Shown here: positions 30,488 to 40,914 of the stretch, in pieces | How positions within the stretch are numbered: position 1 is the stretch's first letter | How the letters are laid out: each line of letters starts with the position of its first letter | Source: Buttiauxella sp. A111 | GTDB taxonomy: Bacteria > Pseudomonadota > Gammaproteobacteria > Enterobacterales > Enterobacteriaceae | Assembly (NCBI RefSeq): GCF_014189855.1 | Contig: NZ_BJFN01000003.1 | Coordinates: forward strand, 248,001 to 312,000 | Reading direction: 5' to 3' | DNA length: 64,000 nucleotides | Notes under the pieces: generated by a model | Database searches by the model: none | What the model was told of the DNA's origin: nothing | What the model saw: the letters and a program-made list of their open reading frames with translations, nothing else | Position numbers and translations under genes: made by a program

Positions 30488-31133
30488 CAGCGCATCACGT
30501 TTAACGGCCTTGTATGGCGGGACCTTCGATCCCATTCATTACGGGCATTTAAAACCGGTCGAAGCATTGGCAAAACAGGTGGCATTGCAACAAGTCACCA
30601 TCATGCCGAATAACGTCCCCCCGCACCGCCAGCAGCCATTGGCGAACAGCCAGCAACGCAAAGCCATGGTTGAACTCGCTATCGCCGAAAAGCCGCTGTT
30701 TCATCTCGATGACCGGGAACTGCAACGTGAAACCCCGTCGTACACCGTTGAAACGCTGGAGCAGTTGCGTGCAGAAATAGGAGCGACACAGCCGTTGGCA
30801 TTTATTATTGGCCAGGATTCTTTGCTGAATTTGCAACGCTGGCATCGCTGGGAAACGCTGCTGACCTTATGCCATCTGCTGGTTTGCCAGCGCCCAGGTT
30901 ACTCTTTGACGATGAACACGCCTGCCGAACAACAATGGCTTGATGCACACCTGACGTCGTCCGTTGCGCAGCTTCATGCGCAGCCTGCGGGTAAAATCTA
31001 CCTGGCACAAACGCCGATGTATGACATTTCGGCAACCAACATTCGCCAGCGCTTAGAGCAGCATCTGCCCTGTGATGACCTGCTCCCCCCTGCCGTGGCT
31101 GAATTTATACGCCAGCACCACCTTTATTGCTAA
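30480..31133 (+). CDS. nadD: nicotinate-mononucleotide adenylyltransferase
   Basis: NadD makes deamido-NAD from nicotinate mononucleotide and ATP. It has 217 residues. The nucleotidyltransferase motif is [12 protein letters not shown] (HYGH at 20-23) and the second motif is ISATNIRQR near the end. The start at 30480 lies within holA (8-base overlap) and gives the family N-terminus. The 3' end overlaps convergent cobD by 29 bases. Confidence 0.95.
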   Translation: MANSASRLTALYGGTFDPIHYGHLKPVEALAKQVALQQVTIMPNNVPPHRQQPLANSQQRKAMVELAIAEKPLFHLDDRELQRETPSYTVETLEQLRAEIGATQPLAFIIGQDSLLNLQRWHRWETLLTLCHLLVCQRPGYSLTMNTPAEQQWLDAHLTSSVAQLHAQPAGKIYLAQTPMYDISATNIRQRLEQHLPCDDLLPPAVAEFIRQHHLYC

Positions 31134-32199
31134 TCACTCGCCGCAACGCATCCAGTAATTTGTCGTTATCCGCCGGGCTTTTGATTGCCACCCGATAATA
31201 CCGCGCATCGAGCCCCGGATAATTGGCGCAATGGCGAATCAAAATATTCTCTTCCAGCAGTGCTCGTTGCAGCTCGAAACCGGGAATATCACAGCGCATG
31301 AAAATATAGTTGGCCCGTGGCCGCCATACTTTAATCCCAGGCAATGCGTTTAAGCCATTAAACAGGCGAGGTTGTTCGGCACTCAGCCAGCGGTAGCTTG
31401 CCTCAATATACTTATGGTCATTCAGGATAACCTCTCCGGCCAGGGCAGCGAACGCATTAATCGTCCAGGGCTCTCTCTGCTGCCGAATTCGGTTTACCAT
31501 TTCCGTATCCGCACTCACCATATAACCCAGTCGCAGCCCGGCAATAGCAAAAAACTTGGTGAGCGATCGCAAAACGTAGAGTTGCGGGAAGCGTAATAAA
31601 TCCGGAATTAAGCCAGCCTCCTCCGGCATAAAGTCGAGAAAAGCTTCATCCACTATTAAGGAAATACCGTTTTCGCAGCAGCGTTGGGCAATGGCCAACA
31701 GCAACCCGTTATCCAGCATTAGCCCGGTCGGGTTGTTCGGAGTGCACAAAAACAGGCAATCAAGATCGGGCGTTAATGCCTGAAGAAATGACTCATCAGG
31801 TTGCCAGTCATTTTCTTCAGAAAGATGAAAATCGGTGATTTCACAGCCGACTCGCGTTAATGCACGACGATATTCAGCAAAGCCAGGCGTCAATAACAAA
31901 GCCCGACGTGGTGCAAGATGCTGTACCAGATTAAATATCAGCTCTGTTTCACCGTTGCCTGCAAGCACCCATTCTTGCGGGACTTGATGATGACTGGCCA
32001 ACGACTGGTGCAAAGCGCTGTATTCAACGTCGGGGTAGCGCTCTGCCAGTGCCAGGTTCTCAACGATCGCACGCTTTAATGAATCAGGCATGCCGAGCGG
32101 ATTTATATTCGCACTAAAATCGATTAGCGAACTTGCATCGACACCCATCACCGCTGCCGCTTCAATGATATTGCCACCGTGCTGGCTGCTAAACGCCAT
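31105..32199 (-). CDS. cobD: threonine-phosphate decarboxylase CobD
   Basis: CobD is a PLP enzyme that decarboxylates L-threonine-O-3-phosphate to (R)-1-amino-2-propanol phosphate for the cobalamin nucleotide loop. The 364 residues match Salmonella CobD. Visible motifs are [23 protein letters not shown] and the PLP lysine in [15 protein letters not shown]. The start at 32199 follows a GGGGGAAG site; a longer frame exists upstream. The gene is absent from E. coli K-12 as I recall but sits beside cobC in Salmonella. Confidence 0.93.
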   Translation of the reverse strand: MAFSSQHGGNIIEAAAVMGVDASSLIDFSANINPLGMPDSLKRAIVENLALAERYPDVEYSALHQSLASHHQVPQEWVLAGNGETELIFNLVQHLAPRRALLLTPGFAEYRRALTRVGCEITDFHLSEENDWQPDESFLQALTPDLDCLFLCTPNNPTGLMLDNGLLLAIAQRCCENGISLIVDEAFLDFMPEEAGLIPDLLRFPQLYVLRSLTKFFAIAGLRLGYMVSADTEMVNRIRQQREPWTINAFAALAGEVILNDHKYIEASYRWLSAEQPRLFNGLNALPGIKVWRPRANYIFMRCDIPGFELQRALLEENILIRHCANYPGLDARYYRVAIKSPADNDKLLDALRRVISNKGGAGV

Positions 32200-32290
32200 A
32201 CTTCCCCCAACAAAACAGACTTCGTAACATGAAGCGCAATGATACACTTATGCTAATGCCTGCCACAGCTAACGTTTTTGTGAGGAACGG

Positions 32291-32902
32291 ATGAAATTAT
32301 GGTTAGTTCGCCATGGGCAATCCCAGGCAAATGTAGACGGACTGTACAGCGGCATTTCCGAAACTCCGCTCACCGAACAGGGTATCGTCCAGGCGCAAGC
32401 CGTTGGCAATTTGTTAAATCATGTTGAATTTGAAAAAGTGCTTTGCAGCGAGTTGGGGCGCGCGCAGCACACAATGCAACTGATCCTTCAGCAACGCCGT
32501 ATCCCGGTGATTACCGAACCGCGCCTTAATGAGATGAATTTTGGCGACTGGGAAATGTGTCACCACCGCGATTTACAGCGTGTGGATGCCAAAAACTATG
32601 CAGCCTGGTGCGAAGACTGGCAGAACGTAGTGCCAAAGAATGGCGAAGGTTTCCAGCGGTTCGCTAAACGGGTCAGTGAATTTGCTGCATCGATCTCTTC
32701 ACAACCCAAAAAAGAGAATCTTCTGATTGTTAGCCATCAGGGGGTACTGAGTTTGCTGATTGCTACCCTACTCAACATGCCTCCAGCCTCGCTGTGGCAT
32801 TTTGTGATAGAGCAAGGTGCATGGAGCTGCGTTGAAATTCACGATGGCTTCACCACGCTTAGAACCCTTAATAATCGAGCTATTTATCACCCCGTATCAT
32901 AA
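32291..32902 (+). CDS. cobC: alpha-ribazole phosphatase CobC
   Basis: CobC is a phosphoglycerate-mutase-type phosphatase that removes the 5' phosphate of alpha-ribazole phosphate or cobalamin phosphate. It has 203 residues. The catalytic LVRHGQSQAN motif is at residues 5-14, and the second histidine lies in LIVSHQG. It is divergent from cobD across 91 bp, suggesting shared control of late cobalamin assembly. Confidence 0.93.
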   Translation: MKLWLVRHGQSQANVDGLYSGISETPLTEQGIVQAQAVGNLLNHVEFEKVLCSELGRAQHTMQLILQQRRIPVITEPRLNEMNFGDWEMCHHRDLQRVDAKNYAAWCEDWQNVVPKNGEGFQRFAKRVSEFAASISSQPKKENLLIVSHQGVLSLLIATLLNMPPASLWHFVIEQGAWSCVEIHDGFTTLRTLNNRAIYHPVS

Positions 32903-32931
32903 GTTGAATGCGTTACAGTTATCGTCAACCA

Positions 32932-32959
32932 TTGACACTACAGTCCAGGCTGTTATGCT
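32932..32959 (+). promoter_or_regulatory. sigma-70 promoter for the rsfS-mrdAB operon
   Basis: TTGACA at 32932-32937 and TATGCT at 32954-32959 are 16 bases apart. They lie about 200 bases upstream of rsfS in the 253-base gap after cobC, which otherwise shows no gene. Confidence 0.6.
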
Positions 32960-33155
32960 CCGCTGCCATAATTTCCTGCCCGCAAGCATGACTTTCCAAA
33001 ATAGTTTTACAAAAATGGCGATGCAAACCAGGCTACTCGGTGGGATGATACCCCGCTTTGAGTGCCGCATTGCTGACTTGTCAGTAAGACTGCCCCATCC
33101 ATTGGGTTAAATGCGGGCTATTTCGAACACACTCTACTTTTCCCAGGGGGAACAC

Positions 33156-33473
33156 TTGCAGGGTAAAGAATTTCAGAATTTCATCGTCGATAAAATTGAC
33201 GACCTCAAAGGCCAGGACATCGTTGCTTTGGATGTTCAGGGTAAATCAAGCATCACTGACTGCATGATTATCTGTACCGGCACCTCTAACCGCCACGTAA
33301 TGTCTATCGCAGAACACGTCGTAGAATCATCCCGTAAAGCTGGTTTTGATGCGCTGGGTGTGAAAGGCATTAACGCAACTGACTGGGTCGTTGTTGATCT
33401 GGGCGAAGTTATCGTCCACGTCATGCAAGAAGAAAGCCGTCAGTTGTACGAACTGGAAAAGCTCTGGGGTTAA
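33156..33473 (+). CDS. rsfS: ribosomal silencing factor RsfS
   Basis: RsfS binds ribosomal protein L14 and blocks subunit joining in starvation. The 105 residues from a TTG start at 33156 equal E. coli. TTG follows CAGGGGGAA and gives the family start QGKEFQNF; an ATG 45 bases upstream is in frame but lacks a ribosome site. The DUF143 core ([19 protein letters not shown]) is intact. It is first of rsfS-rlmH-mrdA-mrdB-rlpA. Confidence 0.93.
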   Translation: MQGKEFQNFIVDKIDDLKGQDIVALDVQGKSSITDCMIICTGTSNRHVMSIAEHVVESSRKAGFDALGVKGINATDWVVVDLGEVIVHVMQEESRQLYELEKLWG

Positions 33474-33476
33474 TGC

Positions 33477-33947
33477 GTGAAGCTGCAATTAGTCGCAGTT
33501 GGCACCAAAATGCCTGACTGGGTACAAACCGGCTTTACCGAGTACCTGCGTCGTTTCCCAAAGGATATGCCATTTGAACTGGTAGAAATCCCTGCGGGAA
33601 AACGCAGTAAAAATGCCGATATCAAACGCATTCTCGAAAAAGAAGGCGAAATGATGTTGGCAGCGGCCGGCAAGGGCAACCGAATTGTCACGTTGGATAT
33701 CCCAGGGCAACCATGGGATACGCCGCACCTTGCCGTGCAACTTGAACGCTGGAAACAGGATGGTCGAGATGTCAGCTTGCTGATTGGCGGCCCGGAAGGT
33801 CTGGCCCCTGCGTGCAAAGCCGCCGCAGAGCAAAGCTGGTCGCTCTCCAATTTGACAATGCCGCATCCTTTGGTGCGGGTGTTGGTGGCTGAAAGTCTGT
33901 ACCGCGCGTGGAGCATTACGACCAACCATCCTTATCACCGTGAGTAG
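33477..33947 (+). CDS. rlmH: 23S rRNA pseudouridine-1915 methyltransferase RlmH
   Basis: RlmH is a SPOUT methyltransferase that N3-methylates pseudouridine 1915 in helix 69. It has 156 residues (E. coli 155). The knotted SAM-binding region includes LLIGGPEGL and the C-terminal [19 protein letters not shown]. The GTG start lies three bases after the rsfS stop. Confidence 0.96.
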   Translation: MKLQLVAVGTKMPDWVQTGFTEYLRRFPKDMPFELVEIPAGKRSKNADIKRILEKEGEMMLAAAGKGNRIVTLDIPGQPWDTPHLAVQLERWKQDGRDVSLLIGGPEGLAPACKAAAEQSWSLSNLTMPHPLVRVLVAESLYRAWSITTNHPYHRE

Positions 33948-33974
33948 ATATCGTCGGGTAGAACTAAGCTTCGG

Positions 33975-35876
33975 ATGAAATTACAGAATTCTTTTCGTGA
34001 CTATACAGCTGAGTCTGCGCTATTTGTGCGCCGGGCGCTGGTCGCGTTTCTCGGTATTTTGGTGCTAAGCGGTGTGCTTGTCGCCAACCTTTATAATTTG
34101 CAAATCGTCCGTTTCACCGACTACCAAACTCGCTCCAATGAAAACCGCATAAAACTGGTTCCAATCCCGCCCAGCCGCGGCATTATCTACGATCGCAACG
34201 GCACGCCACTGGCACTCAACCGAACTATTTATCAGGTTGAAATGATGCCGGAGAAAGTGGATGACGTGCAGGCGACGCTTGAAGCACTTCGCTCGGTAGT
34301 GGATTTAACCGATGACGATATTGCCAACTTTAAAAAAGAGCGATCCCGCTCGCATCGTTTCACCTCTATTCCGGTCAAAACCAACCTCACCGAAGTGCAG
34401 GTTGCGCGTTTTGCCGTTAATCAGTACCGCTTCCCGGGTGTCGAAGTTAAAGGCTATAAACGCCGTTTCTACCCGTATGGTTCAGCGCTGACACACGTCA
34501 TCGGCTATGTTTCCAAAATCAACGATAAAGACGTGGAACGCCTCGATAAAGACGGCAAGCTGGCAAACTACGCCTCAACGCATGACATCGGTAAACTGGG
34601 AATCGAACGCTATTACGAGGACGTTCTTCACGGCCAAACGGGTTATGAAGAAGTTGAAGTGAACAACCGTGGTCGTGTGATTCGCCAGCTCAAAGAAGTG
34701 CCACCGCAAGCCGGGCATGATATTTATCTGACGATTGACCTTAAACTACAGAATTACATTGAAACCCTGCTGGCGGGAAGCCGTGCCGCAGTGGTGGTCA
34801 CTGACCCTCGTACTGGCGGTATTCTGGCGCTGGTTTCAATGCCAAGTTACAACCCGAACCTGTTTGTCGATGGTATCTCGAGCAAAGACTATACCGGTTT
34901 GCTAAATGACCCCAATACACCGCTTATCAACCGTGCAACGCAAGGGGTTTACCCTCCAGCTTCTACGGTGAAACCGTATATGGCCGTTTCCGCGTTAAGC
35001 GCCGGGGTTATCACTCGTAATACTTCGCTATTTGACCCAGGCTGGTGGCAGTTGCCGGGTTCTGAAAAACGCTATCGGGACTGGAAAAAATGGGGCCACG
35101 GCCGCCTGAACGTCACCAAAGCGCTTGAAGAATCTGCAGATACCTATTTCTACCAGGTCGCCTATGACATGGGTATAGACCGCATGGGCGAGTGGATGCG
35201 CAAGTTTGGCTATGGGCATTACACGGGTATCGACCTTTCTGAAGAGCGTTCCGGCAACATGCCAACACGTGAATGGAAACTGAAACGGTTTAAGAAACCC
35301 TGGTACCAGGGCGATACCATTCCTGTGGGTATCGGTCAGGGGTACTGGACTGCGACGCCTATCCAGATGAGTAAAGCGATGATGATTCTGATTAACGATG
35401 GCATCGTTCGCGTTCCGCATTTCTTGATGAGCACCGTCGAGGACGGCAAAAAAGTACCGTGGCAACAACCAGTACAGCCGCCGGTGGGCGACATCCATTC
35501 TGGATTCTGGGAAATTGCCAAAGATGGTATGTATGGCGTTGCCAACCGTCCTAACGGTACAGCCCATAAATACTTCGCTAACGCGCCGTATAAAGTCGCG
35601 GCTAAATCAGGGACAGCACAGGTCTTTGGTCTGAAAGCCAATGAAACCTATAACGCCCATAAAATTGCTGAACGCTTACGCGATCATAAATTAATGACCG
35701 CGTTTGCTCCTTACGATAATCCACAGGTTTCCGTCACCATGATTCTGGAAAATGGCGGCGCAGGCCCCGCTGTAGGCACCATCATGCGTCAAATCCTCGA
35801 CCATATTATGCTCGGCGATAACAATACGGTTCTGCCTACTGAAGTACCCGCTGTAGCGAGTGCAGAGGATCAATGA
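33975..35876 (+). CDS. mrdA: penicillin-binding protein 2 (MrdA)
   Basis: PBP2 is the monofunctional transpeptidase of the elongasome and sets rod shape with RodA. It has 633 residues as in E. coli. One membrane anchor (about 21-42) precedes the pedestal domain. The active-site serine is in [11 protein letters not shown] near residue 330, followed by the SxD motif in ESADTYF and by AKSGTAQ near 545. It overlaps mrdB closely. Confidence 0.97.
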   Translation: MKLQNSFRDYTAESALFVRRALVAFLGILVLSGVLVANLYNLQIVRFTDYQTRSNENRIKLVPIPPSRGIIYDRNGTPLALNRTIYQVEMMPEKVDDVQATLEALRSVVDLTDDDIANFKKERSRSHRFTSIPVKTNLTEVQVARFAVNQYRFPGVEVKGYKRRFYPYGSALTHVIGYVSKINDKDVERLDKDGKLANYASTHDIGKLGIERYYEDVLHGQTGYEEVEVNNRGRVIRQLKEVPPQAGHDIYLTIDLKLQNYIETLLAGSRAAVVVTDPRTGGILALVSMPSYNPNLFVDGISSKDYTGLLNDPNTPLINRATQGVYPPASTVKPYMAVSALSAGVITRNTSLFDPGWWQLPGSEKRYRDWKKWGHGRLNVTKALEESADTYFYQVAYDMGIDRMGEWMRKFGYGHYTGIDLSEERSGNMPTREWKLKRFKKPWYQGDTIPVGIGQGYWTATPIQMSKAMMILINDGIVRVPHFLMSTVEDGKKVPWQQPVQPPVGDIHSGFWEIAKDGMYGVANRPNGTAHKYFANAPYKVAAKSGTAQVFGLKANETYNAHKIAERLRDHKLMTAFAPYDNPQVSVTMILENGGAGPAVGTIMRQILDHIMLGDNNTVLPTEVPAVASAEDQ

Positions 35877-35878
35877 CC

Positions 35879-36991
35879 ATGACTGATAATCCAAATAAAA
35901 AGTCGTTCTGGGATAAAATCCATATCGACCCGCTCTTCCTTGTGACCATTCTGGCGCTGCTTATCTTTAGTGCGCTGGTTATCTGGAGCGCCAGTGGCCA
36001 GGATATGGACATGATGGAGCGTAAGATTGGCCAGATCCTGATGGGGCTGGTGGTGATGATCGTGATGGCACAGATCCCTCCCCGTGTTTACGAGGGCTGG
36101 GCACCGTACCTGTATATTGTCTGTATCATCTTGCTGGTCGCGGTAGATGCGTTTGGTGCGATATCTAAAGGTGCGCAGCGCTGGCTGGACCTTGGGGTCG
36201 TTCGCTTCCAGCCTTCGGAGATCGCCAAAATCGCGGTGCCGTTGATGGTTGCTCGCTTTATTAACCGTGATGTTTGCCCGCCGACGCTGAAAAACACCGG
36301 TATCGCCCTGATCCTTATTTTCATGCCGACGTTACTGGTTGCTGCTCAGCCCGATCTGGGAACGTCGATTCTTATCGCCGCATCAGGTTTGTTCGTACTG
36401 TTCTTATCCGGTATGAGCTGGAAACTGATTGGGGTTGCCGTCCTTCTTCTCGCCGCATTTATCCCGATTTTGTGGTTCTTCCTGATGCATGATTACCAAC
36501 GTGCTCGCGTCATGATGCTCCTTGACCCAGAAAGTGACCCACTCGGTGCGGGCTATCACATAATTCAGTCTAAGATTGCTATTGGCTCTGGTGGTTTGCG
36601 AGGTAAAGGCTGGTTGCACGGAACCCAGTCTCAGCTTGAGTTTTTACCCGAACGTCATACCGACTTTATCTTCGCAGTACTGGCCGAAGAGTTAGGACTG
36701 GTGGGTGTTTTGGTGTTACTGGCGCTCTATCTTCTGTTAATTATGCGCGGCCTTGTGATTGCGGCTCGCGCTCAAACCACCTTTGGCCGTGTTATGGCCG
36801 GTGGACTAATGTTGATTTTATTCGTATATGTGTTTGTTAACATTGGCATGGTTAGTGGTATCTTACCCGTGGTCGGAGTACCTTTGCCGCTGGTGAGTTA
36901 CGGGGGCTCGGCACTCATTGTTCTGATGGCCGGGTTTGGTATCGTGATGTCGATACATACCCACAGAAAAATGTTATCAAAAAGCGTGTAA
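35879..36991 (+). CDS. mrdB: rod-shape SEDS glycosyltransferase RodA (MrdB)
   Basis: RodA is the SEDS peptidoglycan polymerase partner of PBP2. It has 370 residues as in E. coli, with about ten membrane segments. The SEDS signatures [28 protein letters not shown] and the C-terminal [15 protein letters not shown] are present. Two ATGs, 35873 and 35879, are possible; the second gives the family start MTDNPNKK. Confidence 0.97.
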   Translation: MTDNPNKKSFWDKIHIDPLFLVTILALLIFSALVIWSASGQDMDMMERKIGQILMGLVVMIVMAQIPPRVYEGWAPYLYIVCIILLVAVDAFGAISKGAQRWLDLGVVRFQPSEIAKIAVPLMVARFINRDVCPPTLKNTGIALILIFMPTLLVAAQPDLGTSILIAASGLFVLFLSGMSWKLIGVAVLLLAAFIPILWFFLMHDYQRARVMMLLDPESDPLGAGYHIIQSKIAIGSGGLRGKGWLHGTQSQLEFLPERHTDFIFAVLAEELGLVGVLVLLALYLLLIMRGLVIAARAQTTFGRVMAGGLMLILFVYVFVNIGMVSGILPVVGVPLPLVSYGGSALIVLMAGFGIVMSIHTHRKMLSKSV

Positions 36992-37007
36992 GTGGATGAG
37001 GTGGGTA

Positions 37008-38135
37008 ATGGTAAAGCGTTGGCTTGGGATCTGTGTAGTAGCTGCATTACTGGCTGGCTGCTCGTCTGATGATGGCGACCAACAGCAAGTTGATCAGCAA
37101 CCGCAACCGGCTGTATGTAATGGACCGGTTGTTGAAATCAGCGGCGCAGACCCGCGCTTCGAACCGTTGAATCCTTCGGTAAATCAGGATTACGAAAACA
37201 ACGGTAAGAGCTACAAAATCGTGCAGAACCCGGCGAATTTCAGTCAGGCCGGTCTTGCTGCCATTTATGACGCAGAACCTGGTAGCAACCTGACCGCGTC
37301 AGGCGAAACGTTTGATCCGTCTGCATTGACCGCTGCACACCCGACACTCCCCATCCCAAGCTACGCGCGAATCACTAACCTCGCGAATGGCCGTATGGTT
37401 GTCGTGCGCATCAATGACCGTGGTCCATATGGCAACGACCGTGTGATTTCATTGTCTCGCGCAGCAGCAGATCGACTGAACACCTCAAACAATACCAAAG
37501 TCCGTATCGACCCAATTCTGGTGGCGCAAGACGGCACCATGTCCGGCCCTGGTACGGTTTGTACGACGATCGCTAAACAAACTTACGCCCTGCCCGCTCG
37601 TCCGGATTTAAACACGGGCATGGGGAGTGCGACTTCTGCTCCGTCTGATGCCCCTCAGGGTGATGTTCGCGCCATTAGTAACTCCACGCTTCAAAGTGAA
37701 GATACCACCGGTGCTCCAATCAACAACAGTGGTTTCCTCGGCGCAGCAACACCGCTGGCTGCGGGCGTAATTGAGAATGACCAACCTGACGCTGCCGCAA
37801 CACAAACTGTGACGGCCACGCCTGTGCAACAAAGCGCACCTGTTACCGCGCCGGGTTCAGTTCAGGGCAGCGTACAGTCTGCCGCTCCTGCTGCCGCAGC
37901 CTCCGGTCATTACGTGGTTCAGGTTGGCGCGGTCAGTGACCAGACACGTGCAACGCAATGGCAGCAAAAACTTAGCCAACAATTTGGTGTGCCGGGCAAG
38001 GTTTCCAGTAATGGTGCCATGTACCGTGTACAACTTGGGCCGTTTAGTAGTAAAGGCGAAGCTGCTGCACTACAACAACGCTTGATGAGCGAAGCCCAAC
38101 AGCAATCTTTCATCACTAACGCACCCGCTATGTAA
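37008..38135 (+). CDS. rlpA: septal-ring lipoprotein RlpA
   Basis: RlpA is an outer-membrane lipoprotein at the division septum. It has 375 residues from the ATG at 37008, which follows GAGGTGGG; an ATG four codons upstream is in frame. Lipobox LLAGC places the lipid on Cys18. A double-psi beta-barrel (about 85-175, with [15 protein letters not shown]) is followed by a long Pro/Ala/Thr-rich linker and a C-terminal SPOR domain (about 300-375) that binds denuded glycan. Lytic activity is shown in Pseudomonas but not in E. coli. Confidence 0.94.
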   Translation: MVKRWLGICVVAALLAGCSSDDGDQQQVDQQPQPAVCNGPVVEISGADPRFEPLNPSVNQDYENNGKSYKIVQNPANFSQAGLAAIYDAEPGSNLTASGETFDPSALTAAHPTLPIPSYARITNLANGRMVVVRINDRGPYGNDRVISLSRAAADRLNTSNNTKVRIDPILVAQDGTMSGPGTVCTTIAKQTYALPARPDLNTGMGSATSAPSDAPQGDVRAISNSTLQSEDTTGAPINNSGFLGAATPLAAGVIENDQPDAAATQTVTATPVQQSAPVTAPGSVQGSVQSAAPAAAASGHYVVQVGAVSDQTRATQWQQKLSQQFGVPGKVSSNGAMYRVQLGPFSSKGEAAALQQRLMSEAQQQSFITNAPAM

Positions 38136-38145
38136 GTGGTTGTGT

Positions 38146-38212
38146 CTGGCATCCGTCCTGCGTCAGTTAATGTAAATTTCATTAACAATTGATGCGCAAA
38201 GACGGATGCCAG
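38146..38212. repeat. 67-base nested inverted repeat between rlpA and dacA
   Basis: A perfect 12-bp outer arm (CTGGCATCCGTC at 38146 with GACGGATGCCAG ending at 38212) encloses an inner GTTAATG/CATTAAC stem. There is no T run on either strand, so it does not look like a simple terminator. Confidence 0.75.
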
Positions 38213-38225
38213 CAAAAATCGCTTT

Positions 38226-38234
38226 TGCTATAGT
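38226..38234 (+). promoter_or_regulatory. extended -10 promoter for dacA
   Basis: TGCTATAGT is an extended -10 element 46 bases upstream of the dacA ATG. No good -35 is seen at the expected distance, which falls inside the inverted repeat. Confidence 0.45.
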
Positions 38235-38279
38235 AAGGCACTTTTTTTTATTCCTATCATGGACGTCGTTGTTCTAATC

Positions 38280-39491
38280 ATGAATACAGCCCCTTCTTTT
38301 CGTTTTTTTAAACGCCTGGCGCTTAGTACAGCCCTAACTCTTTCGGCGATGGCTGCTGCACACGCTGACGACCTGAACATTAAAACCATGATCCCAGGCG
38401 TTCCGCAGATTGATGCTGAAGCCTACATCCTGATTGATTACAACTCCGGGAAAGTTCTGGCTGAATCGAATGCCGATACTCGCCGTGACCCCGCCAGCTT
38501 GACCAAAATGATGACCAGCTACGTCATCGGTCAGGCAATGAAAGCCGGTAAATTTAACGAAAGCTCGATTGTGACTGTTGGACAGGACGCATGGGCTACG
38601 GGTAATCCAGTCTTCAAAGGTTCATCTTTGATGTTCCTTAAGCCAGGTATGCAAGTGCCTGTCTCACAACTGATTCGTGGGATTAACCTGCAATCAGGTA
38701 ACGATGCTTGTGTTGCTATGGCCGATTTTGTGGCTGGAAGCCAGGATGCATTCGTCGGTCTGATGAATAGCTATGTTTCAGCTCTGGGCCTGAAAAACAC
38801 CCATTTCCAGACCGTACACGGCCTCGATGCGGAAGGTCAGTACAGCTCTGCGCGTGATATGGCGCTGATCGGCCAGGCGCTGATTCGCGATGTGCCAAAC
38901 GAATACGCTATCTACAAAGAAAAAGAGTTCACCTTCAACAATATCCGCCAGACAAACCGTAACGGCTTGCTGTGGGATACCAGCCTGCAAGTTGATGGCA
39001 TCAAAACCGGCCATACTGATGCTGCGGGTTATAACCTGGTGGCTTCAGCAACCGAAGGCCAGATGCGCCTGATTTCCGCAGTACTCGGCGGTCGCACCTA
39101 TAAAGGTCGCGAAACCGAAAGTAAGAAACTGCTGACCTGGGGCTTCCGCTTCTTTGAAACTGTTTCTCCACTGAAAGCAGGTAAAGAATTTGCCTCTGAG
39201 CCAGCCTGGTTTGGCGACAATGACCGCGCATCATTGGGTGTTGATAAAGACGTTTACCTGACGATCCCACGTGGCCGCATGAAAGACTTGAAAGCCAGTT
39301 ATGTGCTTAACACCACCGAACTGCACGCGCCACTGCAAAAAAATCAGGTTGTTGGGACCATCAATTTCCAGCTGGATGGCAAAACTATCGAACAGCGTCC
39401 TTTAGTGGTGCTGCAGGAAATGCCGGAAGGCAACTTCTTCAGTCGTATCATTGATTACATCAAACTGATGTTCCACCATTGGTTTGGTTAA
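38280..39491 (+). CDS. dacA: D-alanyl-D-alanine carboxypeptidase PBP5 (DacA)
   Basis: PBP5 trims the terminal D-alanine from pentapeptides in the periplasm. It has 403 residues as in E. coli. The signal peptide ends near AAAHA-DD (residue 29). The motifs are SLTK in [12 protein letters not shown] in LQSGNDACV and KTG in VDGIKTGHT. The C-terminal amphipathic helix ([18 protein letters not shown]) anchors it to the membrane. The start at 38280 is preferred over an ATG seven codons upstream. Confidence 0.96.
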   Translation: MNTAPSFRFFKRLALSTALTLSAMAAAHADDLNIKTMIPGVPQIDAEAYILIDYNSGKVLAESNADTRRDPASLTKMMTSYVIGQAMKAGKFNESSIVTVGQDAWATGNPVFKGSSLMFLKPGMQVPVSQLIRGINLQSGNDACVAMADFVAGSQDAFVGLMNSYVSALGLKNTHFQTVHGLDAEGQYSSARDMALIGQALIRDVPNEYAIYKEKEFTFNNIRQTNRNGLLWDTSLQVDGIKTGHTDAAGYNLVASATEGQMRLISAVLGGRTYKGRETESKKLLTWGFRFFETVSPLKAGKEFASEPAWFGDNDRASLGVDKDVYLTIPRGRMKDLKASYVLNTTELHAPLQKNQVVGTINFQLDGKTIEQRPLVVLQEMPEGNFFSRIIDYIKLMFHHWFG

Positions 39492-39501
39492 TAATTGAAC
39501 A

Positions 39502-39529
39502 CTTGAAAGTGTAGAAGTCATCCCCATAT
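39502..39529 (+). promoter_or_regulatory. sigma-32 heat-shock promoter for ybeD
   Basis: CTTGAAA at 39502-39508 and CCCCATAT at 39522-39529 are exactly 13 bases apart, a full match to the sigma-32 consensus. In E. coli ybeD is a heat-shock regulon member. The dacA terminator hairpin lies just downstream, within the ybeD leader. Confidence 0.75.
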
Positions 39530-39544
39530 ACTATGAATCAAAGC

Positions 39545-39577
39545 AACTCCCGCCCTGCTGGCGGGAGTTATCATTTT
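39545..39577 (+). terminator. dacA terminator
   Basis: ACTCCCGCC and GGCGGGAGT pair around a short loop, followed by TATCATTTTT. It lies downstream of the heat-shock promoter, so ybeD transcripts must read through it. Confidence 0.75.
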
Positions 39578-39601
39578 TAATGCCGTAACGCTGGAGCTAC
39601 C

Positions 39602-39865
39602 ATGAAAACCAATCTGAAAGAATTGCTCGAATTCCCGACCTCCTTTACTTATAAAGTAATGGGTCTGGCGAAACCTGAGCTGGTTGATTTGGTCGTTGAG
39701 GTGGTGCAGCGCCACGCACCTGGTGACTACACCCCACAGGTTAAACCGAGCAGCAAAGGTAATTACCACTCTGTCTCGATTACCATTAATGCGACCCACA
39801 TTGAGCAAGTTGAAACCCTGTACGAAGAACTGGGCAATATCGAAATCGTTCGTATGGTGTTGTAA
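39602..39865 (+). CDS. ybeD: DUF493 protein YbeD
   Basis: YbeD is an 87-residue cytoplasmic protein with a ferredoxin-like (ACT-like) fold in the DUF493 family. The sequence [20 protein letters not shown] is typical. Its function is not established; it lies between dacA and lipB and has a heat-shock promoter, which suggests a proteostasis or lipoate-related role only by context. Confidence 0.94.
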   Translation: MKTNLKELLEFPTSFTYKVMGLAKPELVDLVVEVVQRHAPGDYTPQVKPSSKGNYHSVSITINATHIEQVETLYEELGNIEIVRMVL

Positions 39866-39869
39866 TCTG

Positions 39870-39901
39870 CGCCCGGCCTTCTGGCCGGGTACTGCCTTTT
39901 C
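39870..39901 (+). terminator. ybeD terminator
   Basis: CCCGGCC and GGCCGGG pair around a TTCT loop and are followed by a weak T tract. Confidence 0.65.
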
Positions 39902-39949
39902 TCGCTGTGATATACTCCTTCCACTTTTCAACCTGCCGGAGACGATGTT

Positions 39950-40591
39950 TTGTCTCAAGATACTATTCAAATCCGCCAACTTGGCCTGCAGCCTTACGAA
40001 CCGATTTCGCAGGCAATGCATGACTTCACAGATACCCGAGATGAAACCACTGCCGATGAAATTTGGCTGGTAGAACACGAGCGCGTATTTACACAGGGCC
40101 AGGCAGGAAAAGCTGAACACGTACTGGTTCCCGGCGATATCCCTGTCATCCAAAGCGATCGCGGTGGCCAGGTGACCTATCACGGCCCGGGTCAGCAAGT
40201 TATGTATGTGCTGCTTAATCTGAAGCGTCGCAAATTGGGCGTTAGGGAACTGGTCACAATCCTTGAGCAGACCGTGGTTAACACACTCGCAGAACTGGGA
40301 ATAGAAGCCTATCCCCGCGCCGACGCGCCAGGTGTCTATGTTGATGGGCGTAAAATTTGCTCTCTTGGCCTGCGCATCCGCAAGGGATGTTCCTTCCACG
40401 GGTTAGCATTGAATATTGATATGGATCTCAGCCCATTTTTACGTATCAACCCTTGCGGTTACGCCGGGCTGGAAATGACTCAGGTGAGTTCACTGCGACC
40501 AGGCGTGTTGCCTGAAGATGTTCAACCTTTGCTTATCAATAACTTTATTACATTACTCAATAACCCATCAGTTAAATATATAACCGAATAA
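39950..40591 (+). CDS. lipB: octanoyl-[ACP]:protein octanoyltransferase LipB
   Basis: LipB transfers octanoyl groups from acyl carrier protein to lipoyl domains, supplying the LipA substrate. It has 213 residues from a TTG start, as in E. coli. Motifs include [14 protein letters not shown], the catalytic Lys in [10 protein letters not shown] and Cys in NPCGY. A nearby ATG at 39945 is out of frame. lipA follows after the ybeF regulator gene. Confidence 0.95.
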   Translation: MSQDTIQIRQLGLQPYEPISQAMHDFTDTRDETTADEIWLVEHERVFTQGQAGKAEHVLVPGDIPVIQSDRGGQVTYHGPGQQVMYVLLNLKRRKLGVRELVTILEQTVVNTLAELGIEAYPRADAPGVYVDGRKICSLGLRIRKGCSFHGLALNIDMDLSPFLRINPCGYAGLEMTQVSSLRPGVLPEDVQPLLINNFITLLNNPSVKYITE

Positions 40592-40914
40592 TATTACCCG
40601 TTTCTATAACTGCACCCCTAACGGTGCGGTTATAAACTAATATATTATTCAGCAGCACTTTACTTTATGGTAAGTTTTGTATAATTTCCCTTGGTTAAAT
40701 ACATATCCCCTTGCCATATTTATTCAGGAAGGTACCCTCCACGCTCAATAATAATGACTTAAACATTTACGCACTGAATAATTAAGTCTCTTCATCACCT
40801 CTGCAATATTGTTAGCAATAACTAAATATATAGTTTAGTCATCATTAAAATATAACTATTGAATTATATAATTTGAATGTATTTCAGCATGGTTACACCA
40901 AGGAGAAAAGTTTC
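40592..40914 (+). other. AT-rich lipB-ybeF spacer
   Basis: This 323-base stretch contains no convincing gene. A hairpin (ATAACTGCACC with GGTGCGGTTAT, 40606-40633) probably ends lipB transcripts. The rest is strongly AT-rich and likely holds the ybeF promoter; such composition suggests H-NS binding. Confidence 0.6.

Noticed and set aside
39518-40399. 293-codon open frame on the minus strand
   Set aside because: It is antisense to ybeD and lipB, both clearly conserved genes in the other direction.
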